Origin: Frankia sp. AgB1.9
GTDB taxonomy: Bacteria; Actinomycetota; Actinomycetes; Frankiales; Frankiaceae
DNA: 48,407 bases
NCBI RefSeq assembly: GCF_016786355.1
Contig: NZ_JADWYX010000068.1
Location: 1-48,407 of the forward strand
Direction of reading: 5' to 3'
Part shown: piece by piece, positions 16,790 through 25,055 of the stretch
Position numbering within the stretch: the stretch's first letter is position 1
Layout of the letters: each line of letters begins with the position of its first letter
Position numbers and translations under genes: made by a program
Notes under the pieces: model-generated
Seen by the model: the letters and a program-made list of their open reading frames with translations, nothing else
Told to the model about the DNA's origin: nothing
Database searches by the model: none

Positions 16790-18253
16790 TCAGAGCTCGT
16801 AGGCGATCCGGACGCTCTTGAGATAGCTCATCTCGTGGAAGCCGGCAAGACCGCACTCCCGGCCGTAGCCGCTCTCCTTGACGCCGCCGAACGGGAACGA
16901 CGGGTCGCCCACCCGGTAGGTGTTGACCCAGACCGTCCCGGCGTAGAGCTCGCGGGTCATCCGCTGCGCCCGGTGGATGTCCTTCGTCCACACGCTGGCG
17001 CCGAGGCCGTAGTCGGTGTCGTTGGCCAGCGCGAGCGCCTCCTTCTCGTCCGCGAACGGCACCACGCACGTCACCGGCCCGAACACCTCCTCGCGGAAGA
17101 TCCGCATGGACGGGTCGACGTTCGTGAAGACGGTCGGCTCGAAGAAGTACGGGTGGTCGGCCAGCTCCGGGCTGGTCGGCCGGCCGCCACCGCACGCCGC
17201 GGTCGCGCCCTCGTCGAGGCCCATCTGGACCATCCGGCCGACCCGCTCGACCTGCTGCCGGGAGGTCAGCGGACCGATCGCGGTCTGCGGGTCGGACGGG
17301 TCGCCCAGCGGGAAGGCTTTCACCGCCGCGACCAGGCGCTCGACGAACTCGTCGTAGATGGAGGCCTGCACCAGCACCCGGGACGCGGCCGTGCAGGACT
17401 GCCCGGTGCTGCCGGTGAACCCGCCGGAGATCGACCGCACGGCGTTGTCGAGGTTGGCGTCCTCGAAGATGACGCTCGGCGACTTCCCGCCGAGCTCCAG
17501 CACCATCGGCACGAAACGCTTCGCCGCCGCCTCGGCGATGAGCTGGGCCGCCGCGCCGCCGCCGGTGAAAATGATCTTACGTACGAGCGGGTGGTCGCAG
17601 AGCGCGGCACCGGTGACCGGGCCGAGCCCGGAGACGATGTTGATGATGCCGGGCGGGATGTCGGCCTGGCGGGCGACCTCACCCAGCGCCAGGATCGAGC
17701 ACGGGGCGAACTCCGACGGCTTCACCACGATGGCGTTGCCCGCCGCGAGGGCCAGCGCCGCCTCCTGGACCATGACGCCGAGCGGGTTGTTCCACGGCAC
17801 CTGCACCGCGATGACGCCGTACGGCTGGCGAACGGTGTGGCACATCAGCGCCGGCGAGGGGCCCTGCTGGATCTCGCCGACCGTCGCGGACATGCACAGG
17901 CCGGCGCCGTAGCGGAAGAAGTTCGCGATCTGCCCGGTGACCCCGAGCGCCTCCCGGATCGGCTTGCCGCAGTCGCGCATCTCCAGCCGGGCCAACGCCG
18001 GTCCGGCGGCCTCCAGGGCGTCGGCGAACCGGTCCATCGCCTGCGCGCGGCGGCGCGCGTCGTGGCGCCACCAGCCCTCGGTGAACGCCTTGTGCGCCGA
18101 GCGGACGGCCCGGTCGACGTCCGCGGCCGTGGCGGCCGGGATCTCCGCCCAGTCCTGCTGCTCGTAGGGAGCGAGGCAGCGCAGCGTCTCCCCCGACTCC
18201 GACTCGCAGTCCTCGTTGTCGATCGTCATGTAGAAACTCTCGAGCGCGGTCAC
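16790..18253 (-). CDS. Aldehyde dehydrogenase
   Basis: This 487-residue ALDH has the general-base Glu in LELGGKSP (about residue 252), the catalytic Cys in GQSCTAASR (about 284), and the C-terminal FPFGGVKESGYGRE. The GTG start has GAGGAG at 5 bp. It should oxidise an aldehyde to an acid with NAD(P). It is followed closely by the canonical crotonase and preceded, after 106 bp, by the sucrase/ferredoxin-like gene. An Asp/Glu-rich N-terminal segment differs from the other two ALDHs of the window, which are no closer to it than ordinary family members by eye. Confidence 0.93.
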   Translation of the reverse strand: MTALESFYMTIDNEDCESESGETLRCLAPYEQQDWAEIPAATAADVDRAVRSAHKAFTEGWWRHDARRRAQAMDRFADALEAAGPALARLEMRDCGKPIREALGVTGQIANFFRYGAGLCMSATVGEIQQGPSPALMCHTVRQPYGVIAVQVPWNNPLGVMVQEAALALAAGNAIVVKPSEFAPCSILALGEVARQADIPPGIINIVSGLGPVTGAALCDHPLVRKIIFTGGGAAAQLIAEAAAKRFVPMVLELGGKSPSVIFEDANLDNAVRSISGGFTGSTGQSCTAASRVLVQASIYDEFVERLVAAVKAFPLGDPSDPQTAIGPLTSRQQVERVGRMVQMGLDEGATAACGGGRPTSPELADHPYFFEPTVFTNVDPSMRIFREEVFGPVTCVVPFADEKEALALANDTDYGLGASVWTKDIHRAQRMTRELYAGTVWVNTYRVGDPSFPFGGVKESGYGRECGLAGFHEMSYLKSVRIAYEL

Positions 18254-18359
18254 CGCGTCTCCTCAACTCTCGTCGCTGTGAACCGAACTGGCTGTGCACC
18301 GGGCCGACGGCGGCCGCAGCCTTCCGGTCGCGCCGGCCGTCCGTCCGGTGAAGGCAGGG

Positions 18360-19313
18360 CTAGTCGCGAGTTACCGCCGAGACGGCCCATTCGATCTGGC
18401 TCTTGGTGGCCGACGAGGGCGGGCTCTGGCAGTCGGGCGTCGGCACGGCACGGCCGCGCTCGACGTCGGCCGACCACGTGACGGTCGCGCCGCCGTCGGC
18501 CACGCAGGTCAGGTCGGCGCGCGAGCCGTCGAACGAGCCGGAGCGCGGGGAGTCCAGCAGGCTCCAGCCGACCCGGCGCAGGACCTCCAGTTCGAGCGCC
18601 TGCACCTGCGGGCCGCCCAGGCCGCAGCAACCGCGGTAGTGGCCGGCGACGTCGGCGAAGTCGCCCTCGCGGCGCAGCACCGTGGCGACCAGGTCCTCGT
18701 CGCCGTAGGCCCAGGCCGTGCCCTCCGGCAGGACCAGGAAGGTTGCGGCGAAGCGGTGGCCGCCCAGGTGGCTGGTTCGCCGGTACGTGACGCCGTCGGG
18801 CGCCCCGGCCGCCGCCAGCCGGGTGGCGAGTCCCGCGCCCAGCCGCCCGCAGCAGCTGTCCCGCTGGCCGTGGCCGCACACCAGGACGTCGACCCCGCCG
18901 GTCTCCAGGTCGCATGGCCCCGGGTTCGCGGCGCCCGCCAGCAGGTCGACGACGGCGGCGGTCAGCGAAGCGCCTACCGCGCGCTCGAACCGCCGGTAGC
19001 CGGTGAACGGGCCGCCACCCGGCGGCCGTGCGTACAGGATGACCCGTCGTTCCTCCGGACGGGCGTCCGGGTCAGCGGGGACCACGGCCTGTACCCGATA
19101 GCCGACCGGGCTCAGAAGAGGCGCGACCGCCGCCGCTTCGGGGGCCTCGCCGACGTCGCCCGGCCACGGCAACGGGAGCTCCAGGAGGAGGAAGCCGGGG
19201 TACGTGCCGCTGGTCGCGATGGGGGAAAGAGCCGCCACCCGCGACCAGTCGCTACATCTGATCTTCGCTTCCGGGTCCAGGTCCGGTGGGCTGGCCCAGG
19301 TCAGGTTCGCCAT
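18360..19313 (-). CDS. Sucrase/ferredoxin-like (Apd1/Aim32-type thioredoxin-like) protein
   Basis: This 317-residue protein belongs to the family called sucrase/ferredoxin-like, whose fungal relatives bind a [2Fe-2S] cluster in a thioredoxin fold. The signs are VCGHGQRDSCCG (Cys near residues 145 and 154-155) and the tract SHLGGHRFAAT (near 183), with the two His expected to help hold the cluster. A further GCCG segment follows at about residue 230. The name sucrase is historical and no sugar activity is implied. It sits between an amidohydrolase and an ALDH on the same strand with a 16-bp gap to the former, so it may serve as an electron carrier for the pathway. That role is inference. Confidence 0.87.
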   Translation of the reverse strand: MANLTWASPPDLDPEAKIRCSDWSRVAALSPIATSGTYPGFLLLELPLPWPGDVGEAPEAAAVAPLLSPVGYRVQAVVPADPDARPEERRVILYARPPGGGPFTGYRRFERAVGASLTAAVVDLLAGAANPGPCDLETGGVDVLVCGHGQRDSCCGRLGAGLATRLAAAGAPDGVTYRRTSHLGGHRFAATFLVLPEGTAWAYGDEDLVATVLRREGDFADVAGHYRGCCGLGGPQVQALELEVLRRVGWSLLDSPRSGSFDGSRADLTCVADGGATVTWSADVERGRAVPTPDCQSPPSSATKSQIEWAVSAVTRD

Positions 19314-19329
19314 GAGGTCGGCCGGTCCC

Positions 19330-20526
19330 TCAGGCCGCGAACTTCATGACGGCGGCGAGGTTGCCGCCCATGATCCGCGCGATGTCGGCCGGCGGCAGCC
19401 CGTCGAGGCGCTTGAAGTAGTCGGCCGGAGCCGCCAGGCCCTCGGGATGCGGGTAGTCCGAACCGAACAGGACCCGGTCGGCGCCGAGGAGCCGGACGAC
19501 GTCAAGCGGGTCGTCCTCGTGGAACGGATGCACCCACACGTTGCGCCGGAAGGCCGCGACCGGGTCCTCGTCGAACAGGTGCGGGTTGCGGCCGTAGGTG
19601 TGCTCCAGCACGTCGAGCAGCGGGCCCACCCACACCGAGCCGTTCTCGACCGGCATGACCCGCAGCGACGGGAACCGGGTGAACAGGCCGTGGCAGACCG
19701 CCGAGAGCATCGCGTCGAGGATGCCCCGGTGCTGGTGGCGGAAGACCTCCTCGAACGCGCTCTGCGACTTGAACGGCAGGAACTCCCCACCGCCGCCGCC
19801 CTCCCACACGTTGAGGTAACGGGTCGACCCGTCGTCGGAGGCGTGCATCCCGACGGCGATGTCCGCCTCCACGACCTTGCGCCAGAACGGGTCGAACTCG
19901 GGCAGCGCGAAGGAGCGGGTGCCCTCCAGGCCCGGCACGGGCGCGGGCCGGATGAGCACGATCCGCGCCCCCCGGCTGACCACGAGCTCAAGCTCCTCGA
20001 TCGCCTTCTCGACGATCGGCAGAGTGATGACCGGGGTCGGGAAGATGCGGTCCCGGTAGTTGAAGGTCCACTGCTCGTACATCCACTCGTTGAACGCGTG
20101 GACGACGGCGTGCATCGCCCGCGGGTCGTCGGAGAGCCGCTCCTCCAGCAGGCTGGCCAGGGTCGGCCACATGATTGCCCGGTTGATGCCCAGCTCGTCC
20201 ATCAGCCTCAGGCGCGGCTCGGGGGCGAAGTAGGCGTCCACCGCGCGCATCGGCTCGCCGAGGATCTCCCGGCGGGACCGGCCCTCGGGGTTGCCGTTCT
20301 TGAAATAGTCCTGCTGGGCGCCGGGCCGGGCGACCACCTCGAACGTCGGGTTCGGGATGTAGTCGGAGATCGCGTTCTTCACCGCGATCTTCGTCCGGCC
20401 GTTCACCTGCACGTACTTGATCAGGCCCGAGTACCGCGCCGGCAGGTGCCTGGTGAACGCGTCCTGCGTCTCGTACATGTGGTTGTCGGCGTCGTTGATC
20501 GGGCAGTCAACTGAACCATCCGTCAC
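19330..20526 (-). CDS. Amidohydrolase-family metal-dependent hydrolase or decarboxylase (amidohydrolase 2)
   Basis: This 398-residue TIM-barrel enzyme has the N-terminal metal motif NDADNH (Asp14, His16) and a C-terminal strand-8 Asp in LFGSDYPHPEG (about residue 355). Between them lies VIVHP-like VWVHPFHEDD. The GTG start at 20526 has AAGGGGAAG at short spacing. Operator copy B lies only 15 bp before the start codon, so a bound regulator would block either transcription or early elongation. It heads the run into the sucrase/ferredoxin-like, ALDH and crotonase genes, and is divergent from two further amidohydrolases. Confidence 0.9.
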   Translation of the reverse strand: MTDGSVDCPINDADNHMYETQDAFTRHLPARYSGLIKYVQVNGRTKIAVKNAISDYIPNPTFEVVARPGAQQDYFKNGNPEGRSRREILGEPMRAVDAYFAPEPRLRLMDELGINRAIMWPTLASLLEERLSDDPRAMHAVVHAFNEWMYEQWTFNYRDRIFPTPVITLPIVEKAIEELELVVSRGARIVLIRPAPVPGLEGTRSFALPEFDPFWRKVVEADIAVGMHASDDGSTRYLNVWEGGGGGEFLPFKSQSAFEEVFRHQHRGILDAMLSAVCHGLFTRFPSLRVMPVENGSVWVGPLLDVLEHTYGRNPHLFDEDPVAAFRRNVWVHPFHEDDPLDVVRLLGADRVLFGSDYPHPEGLAAPADYFKRLDGLPPADIARIMGGNLAAVMKFAA

Positions 20527-20540
20527 GGCTTCCCCTTATT

Positions 20541-20556
20541 TAAGTTCCTGAGCTTA
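20541..20556. promoter_or_regulatory. Operator-like palindrome, copy B
   Basis: The site reads TAAG-TTCCTGAG-CTTA, with perfect outer half-sites. It stands 15 bp upstream of the GTG of the minus-strand amidohydrolase. TATAAG overlapping its edge on the minus strand could serve as a -10 element. Confidence 0.65.
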
Positions 20557-20833
20557 TACAGTCCACCACGTCGGCCCGGCGCGACGCAACCGCCCCTGGC
20601 CACCTGACCGAGGTGTCGGCTACGCTCGCTCGTCGAGCGGCCTCGCGCCGCCCACCGCCTGGCCGACGAGCGCCGTTCGATGCCTTTGGCTCATGCCTCT
20701 GCGCTGGTCCGGACGCTCGACAGGGGAACGACGGGGGCGCATGGCGCAGCCGGCGGCGACCGCCACTACGGTGGACCGCTCGCCCGCCGGACTCGACCCC
20801 GGACCACGACGTCACTTGCGCCACCGAAGGCCG

Positions 20834-20862
20834 TTGTTCCATCGTTAAGCTAGGCGTATTAT
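20834..20862 (+). promoter_or_regulatory. Promoter with operator copy C for the amidohydrolase operon
   Basis: TTGTTC (20834-20839) and TATTAT (20857-20862) are 17 bp apart, good -35 and -10 matches. The palindrome TAAG-CTAGGCGT-ATTA (20846-20861) fills the spacer and covers the -10, an arrangement suited to repression. The ATG at 20924 is about 55 bp downstream of the predicted transcription start. Confidence 0.55.
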
Positions 20863-20923
20863 CTCCGGCGCGTGGCGTTCGCAGGATCCGACGTCGCCGT
20901 CACTTCACCCATTGGAGTCCCAG

Positions 20924-22207
20924 ATGCAGAGCCACTCCACTGGCCGTCGCTACGTGCTCATCTCGACGGACTGCCATGCTGGCGCGGATCTCCGCGACTA
21001 CAAGCAGTACCTGGAGCCGCGGTGGCACGAGGAGTTCGACCACTGGGCCGACAACTACTTCGATCTCTGGGGTGACATCGACACCGAGTCGGAGTGGAAG
21101 GCCGGCGTGTCGTCGTACATGTCGCCGCTGAACTGGGATTCGGGCAAGCGCCTGGAGGCGCTGGAGACCGAGGGGATCGCCGCCGAGGTGATCTTCCCGA
21201 ACACGGTGCCGCCGTTCTTCCCCAACGGTGCGCTGGCCGCGCCCGGCCCGCGCAACCAGGCGGAGTACGAGCGCCGGTGGGCCGGGATCAGGGCCCACAA
21301 CCGGTGGCTCAAGGACTTCTGCGACCAGGCCCCCGGCCGCCGGTTCGGGCTCGCCCAGCTGCTCATCGACGACATCGACGACGCGCTCGCGGAGATCCGG
21401 TGGGCGAGGGAGGCGGGGATGCGCGGCGTGCTGCTCCCCTCCGACCACCACCTGAAGCTGCACAACCTGTACTACGCCAAGTACGACCCGATCTGGGCGC
21501 TCTGCCAGGAGCTGGGCATGCCGGTCGGCCGGCACGGCTCGATCGTCGGCTCCGACGAGGAGCGCGACTCGGTCGACGTGGCGCACGCCTGCGGGGTCTA
21601 CGAGACCCTCTACTTCGGGCAGCGCACGCTGTTCCAGCTCGTCTTCTCGGGTGTCTTCGACCGGTTCCCGGACCTGAGGTTCACCTTCACCGAGCTCGGC
21701 ACCGGCAGCTGGGTCCTCGACCAGATGCCAGTGCTCGACGGCTTCGCCCGCGGCGCGCAGGTGCCCGGCACGATCCCCGAGATGTTCGCCGGCGAGGCAA
21801 TCTCCAAGCTGAAGCTGCTGCCGAGCGAGTACTGCCGCCGCAACGTCTGGGTCAGCTCGCTGTTGATCGGCGGCGACGTCCAGCGCCGCGACGACATCGG
21901 CATGGACCGGCTGATGTGGGGCGCCGACTTCCCACACCACGAGGGCACGGCCCCGCACACCCGCAAGGTGCTGCGCGGGCTGCTGCAGGGCGTGCCCGAG
22001 GACGAGATCCGCACGCTGCTCGCGGGGAATGCCGCCGAGCTGTACGGCGCCGACCTCGACTTCCTGCAGGGCGTGGCCGACCGGGTCGGCCCGACCGTGG
22101 ACGAGGTCGCGACGCCGCTGCGGCCGGACGAGGTCCCCGACGACCCCGCCTTCGCGTATCTCGGCGACAAGCGCGAGGGCCGCCGCATCTCGATCGCCGG
22201 GACCTGA
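20924..22207 (+). CDS. Amidohydrolase-family metal-dependent hydrolase or decarboxylase (amidohydrolase 2)
   Basis: This protein of 427 residues has the N-terminal metal motif STDCH (Asp16, His18) and a C-terminal WGADFPHHEGT (Asp near residue 337). It resembles the paralog at 7311-8585 in the shared YLIVSSDSHAG-like opening and the phosphate-free hydrophobic core. I chose the ATG at 20924 since GGAG lies 7 bp before it; a TTG at 20912 would add four residues. It leads a plus-strand operon with another amidohydrolase 40 bp downstream and a SnoaL-like gene. Confidence 0.9.
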   Translation: MQSHSTGRRYVLISTDCHAGADLRDYKQYLEPRWHEEFDHWADNYFDLWGDIDTESEWKAGVSSYMSPLNWDSGKRLEALETEGIAAEVIFPNTVPPFFPNGALAAPGPRNQAEYERRWAGIRAHNRWLKDFCDQAPGRRFGLAQLLIDDIDDALAEIRWAREAGMRGVLLPSDHHLKLHNLYYAKYDPIWALCQELGMPVGRHGSIVGSDEERDSVDVAHACGVYETLYFGQRTLFQLVFSGVFDRFPDLRFTFTELGTGSWVLDQMPVLDGFARGAQVPGTIPEMFAGEAISKLKLLPSEYCRRNVWVSSLLIGGDVQRRDDIGMDRLMWGADFPHHEGTAPHTRKVLRGLLQGVPEDEIRTLLAGNAAELYGADLDFLQGVADRVGPTVDEVATPLRPDEVPDDPAFAYLGDKREGRRISIAGT

Positions 22208-22247
22208 TCCCCCGGCGCGCGCGCCCCGACCGACGAGGACGGAGATC

Positions 22248-23648
22248 ATGGCAACAGGCGAGGACAGCTTAGGACCCGCGTTCCTCACGCCGCTGGGCAC
22301 GGACGAGTACGTCCCTCCCCCGCGGACCGCGACCCAGCTGCACGCGAGCGCGACGGCCGCCGAGACGGGTTCCGAGGCCGCCGAACGCACGCAGGCACCG
22401 ATCCAGCGCTACTGGGCCGGTCGCCGGGGAACGGCCGCCGGACTGCTGGCACTGAACGAGGCCGCGGGCGACGCCTTCTACGACGTCCCGGCGGAGGCCG
22501 CGCTGGACGACGCGGCGGCCGAGGAGGCCTTCGCCTCCGACGGCCCGGTCATCGACGTGCAGACGCACTGGGTCGCGAGCCGCCCGAGCCTGCGCACCTT
22601 CCAGGACCACGTCCTCGGGAGCTACCGGCACCTGGGTCCGGACTGGTGGACCGGGCTCGAGGGAGTCACCGCGTTCACGATGGCGGAGTACCTGCGCTGC
22701 GTGTTCGTGGAGAGCGAGACCGCGCTCGCGGTCATCAGCTCGACCCCCGGCACCACCGAGGGCGAGATGCTGCTGACCAACCGCGAGATGGCCGGCATGC
22801 GCGAGCTGTTCGACCGGATGGCCGGCTCCGGCCGCCTGCTCAACCACACCGTCGTGCGGCCCAACATGGGCGAGATCGACCGGATGCACGACTGGACCGC
22901 CGCGTACCAGCCGTCGGGCTGGAAGGTCTACACACTCGGTCAGATGAGCGACCAGTACGTCGGATACGACCAGGACTTCGCCTGGCGCCTCGACGATGAC
23001 ACGACCGGCCGGCCCTTCCTGGAGCAGGTCCGGGCGACCGGCGTCAACCTGGTCTGCGCGCACAAGGGCGTGAGCGGGCTGGTGGCGTCGGGCTCGCCGA
23101 GCGACGTCGGCCCGGCCGCGCGGGACTTCCCGGACATCAACTTCGTCGTCTACCACTCGGGCTACGAGCCCGGCCTCGGCGAGGTCCCGTTCACCGCGGA
23201 GGCGGCCGACATCGGCGTCAACCGGCTGATCGAGTCCGTCCGCGGCGCCGGTCTCGGCCCGGGCGACAACGTGTACGCAGAGCTCGGGACCACCTGGTTC
23301 TGCCTCGTCAGCCGCCCGGTCGAGGCCGCCCACGTCCTCGGCAAGCTCCTGCTGCACCTCGGCGAGGACAACATCGTCTGGGGCACCGACGCGATCTGGT
23401 ACGGGCCGACCCAGCCGGTGCTGGACGCCTTCCGGAAGTTCCAGATCCCGGACGCGATGTGCGAGCGGTACGGCTACCCCAAGCTCACCGCGACGGCCAA
23501 GCGCAAGATCGTGGCCGAGAACGCCGCCCGGCTCTACAAGGTCGACCTGGCCGGCCTGGCCGACAAGGTCAAGAACGAGAACGTCCTCGGCTGGACGAAG
23601 GGCGTTCTGGAAACCTTCGACCGCCACGGCCTCGCCACCGGCGGGTAG
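22248..23648 (+). CDS. Divergent amidohydrolase-family protein with N-terminal extension
   Basis: This protein of 466 residues carries about 95 residues, Ala- and Glu-rich, before the barrel begins at VIDVQTHW. The metal motif is thus D-x-x-T-H with Gln where a His is often found (Asp near 102, His near 106). Later conserved pieces include VVYHSGYEPG and VWGTDAIWYG (Asp near 379). The start ATG has GGAGATC upstream. The first part (to residue 95) matches no domain I know; it may be a helical cap or subunit contact. It follows its paralog by 40 bp and precedes the SnoaL-like gene by 6 bp, so the three are one operon and may act as partners or in sequence. Confidence 0.85.
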   Translation: MATGEDSLGPAFLTPLGTDEYVPPPRTATQLHASATAAETGSEAAERTQAPIQRYWAGRRGTAAGLLALNEAAGDAFYDVPAEAALDDAAAEEAFASDGPVIDVQTHWVASRPSLRTFQDHVLGSYRHLGPDWWTGLEGVTAFTMAEYLRCVFVESETALAVISSTPGTTEGEMLLTNREMAGMRELFDRMAGSGRLLNHTVVRPNMGEIDRMHDWTAAYQPSGWKVYTLGQMSDQYVGYDQDFAWRLDDDTTGRPFLEQVRATGVNLVCAHKGVSGLVASGSPSDVGPAARDFPDINFVVYHSGYEPGLGEVPFTAEAADIGVNRLIESVRGAGLGPGDNVYAELGTTWFCLVSRPVEAAHVLGKLLLHLGEDNIVWGTDAIWYGPTQPVLDAFRKFQIPDAMCERYGYPKLTATAKRKIVAENAARLYKVDLAGLADKVKNENVLGWTKGVLETFDRHGLATGG

Positions 23649-23654
23649 CAGCCC

Positions 23655-24245
23655 ATGCCGCCCACACACCCCGATCCGGACGGCGGTTCCATGGACGACG
23701 CGACCCAGCAGCGGCTCCTGCGCCTGGCCGACCGGGCGGACATCATCGACTGCCTGGCCCGGTACGCCCGCGGGATGGACCGGCTGGACCGTGAGCTGGC
23801 CCGCTCCGCGTACCACGACGACGCGATCGACGACCATGCCGGCTTCGTCGGGCCCGTGGACGCGTTCCTCGACTGGTCCTTCGCCTACCACCGCCAGCAG
23901 TTCCGCCACCAGCACTACGTCACGAACCACCACATCGAGCTGGCCGGCGACGAGGCGCACGTCGAGACGTACTACCTGTTCGTCGCCACCGAACGCGACC
24001 CGAACGAGCCGCTGAAGGTCTACGGCGGCCGTTACGTCGACCGCTTCGAGCGCCGCGCCGGGCGCTGGGCGATCGCGGCCCGCGTCTGCCTGCCGGAGTG
24101 GCGCGCCGAGACGACCGTCTTCCACCCGGACCTCGGCGGGGCGGTGCCGCTGGTCAACGTCATCGCCGAGGACCGCACCGACACGTCCTACCTGCGGCCC
24201 CTGGTAGTCCAGAGCCCGGCGGCGGCAGACGCCGGCACGAAGTAG
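23655..24245 (+). CDS. SnoaL-like / NTF2-fold protein
   Basis: This 196-residue protein has an alpha-beta cone fold of the SnoaL-like 4 group: an N-terminal helix pair (RADIIDCLARYARGMDRLD), then HYVTNHHIELAGDEAHVETYYLF and GRYVDRFERRAGRWAIAARV. Such proteins include dehydratases, isomerases and ring-cleaving or non-catalytic small-molecule binders. His-rich segments (RHQHYVTNHH) could form an active site. An alternative ATG at 23691 would remove 12 Pro-rich residues. It is the last gene of the plus-strand amidohydrolase operon, which suggests action on the same intermediate. Confidence 0.85.
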   Translation: MPPTHPDPDGGSMDDATQQRLLRLADRADIIDCLARYARGMDRLDRELARSAYHDDAIDDHAGFVGPVDAFLDWSFAYHRQQFRHQHYVTNHHIELAGDEAHVETYYLFVATERDPNEPLKVYGGRYVDRFERRAGRWAIAARVCLPEWRAETTVFHPDLGGAVPLVNVIAEDRTDTSYLRPLVVQSPAAADAGTK

Positions 24246-24371
24246 ACCGAGACACCCTGCGACGACCGTTGGGCGCTGGCCGTCCACCTGGGTCAGCTCG
24301 GTCGGCACGGGCCCTTGAGGATGTCCAGTCTGAGGAGACGCGACCGACGTACGGGCGGGCTGGGCAAGCCC

Positions 24372-25055
24372 CTAACGTCTACGCGGCACGAGTCCGGTTT
24401 CGAAGGCGATGATCGCCAGGTGGACGCGGTCCCGAGCCTCGAGCTTGGCGAACAGACGCGCGACATGGGTCTTCGCGGTCGCCGCGCTGATCACCAGCCG
24501 CTCGGCTATCTCAGTGTTCGACAGCCCCTGTCCGACCAGTGCCAGCACCTCGCGCTCCCGGTCGGTGATCCCCGCGATGGGACTCGAGTCCGCGGCGGGC
24601 CCGGCGTCCGGTTCGGGGGCCGCGGGGCCGGACGTTCCGGCGAAGTCCGCGATCAGCCGTCGGGTCACGCTCGGCGCGATGAGCGCGTCGCCCGCGGCCA
24701 CCACGCGGATCGCTTCCAGGATCGCGTCCAGGGCCATGCTCTTGAGCAGGAAGCCGCTGGCCCCGGCGCGCAGTGCGCCGTAGACGTACTCGTCGTGGTC
24801 GAAGGTCGTCAGCAGCAGCACCTTGGGCGGGTCCGGCTCGGCGGTCGCCTGTCGGGTCGCCTCGATCCCGTCCACGCCCGGCATCCGGATGTCCATCACC
24901 ACGACGTCCGGCCGCAGCTCACGCACCAGGCGCACCGCCTCGCGGCCGTCGCCGGCCTGGCCGACCACCTCCAGGTCGTCGGTGTCGCCGATCAGCATCG
25001 CGAGCCCGACCAGCATCAGCGGCTGGTCGTCGACCAGCAGCACCCGCACGCTCAT
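24372..25055 (-). CDS. NarL/LuxR-type response regulator
   Basis: This protein of 227 residues has an N-terminal receiver domain with acidic pocket DDQ (residues 9-10), phospho-acceptor Asp near 53 in VVVMDIRMPG, and Lys near 104 in FLLKSM. A Pro/Ala-rich linker leads to a LuxR-type helix-turn-helix (LTDREREVLALVGQGLSNTEIAERLVIS, residues about 157-220). The start ATG overlaps the kinase stop (ATGA), so both are translated together. It should activate or repress target promoters, most likely that of the ABC exporter coded divergently next to the kinase. Confidence 0.95.
   Translation of the reverse strand: MSVRVLLVDDQPLMLVGLAMLIGDTDDLEVVGQAGDGREAVRLVRELRPDVVVMDIRMPGVDGIEATRQATAEPDPPKVLLLTTFDHDEYVYGALRAGASGFLLKSMALDAILEAIRVVAAGDALIAPSVTRRLIADFAGTSGPAAPEPDAGPAADSSPIAGITDREREVLALVGQGLSNTEIAERLVISAATAKTHVARLFAKLEARDRVHLAIIAFETGLVPRRR

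Larger units (their letters stand above)
20527..20923. other. Divergent intergenic region with two operator-like palindromes
   Basis: These 397 bases separate two amidohydrolase operons read in opposite directions. I see no gene. Copies B (20541-20556) and C (20846-20861) of the palindrome sit near opposite ends, one close to each start, which suggests two separate promoters rather than one shared. Confidence 0.6.

Noticed and set aside
24261..24284. Possible hairpin between the convergent SnoaL-like and response regulator genes
   Set aside because: GACGACC and GGCCGTC pair with one mismatch across a 10-base loop, too weak to call a terminator.
22269..24308. Minus-strand open frame of 679 codons over the amidohydrolase and SnoaL-like genes
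   Set aside because: Antisense shadow; the opposite strand carries conserved metal motifs and proper ribosome sites.
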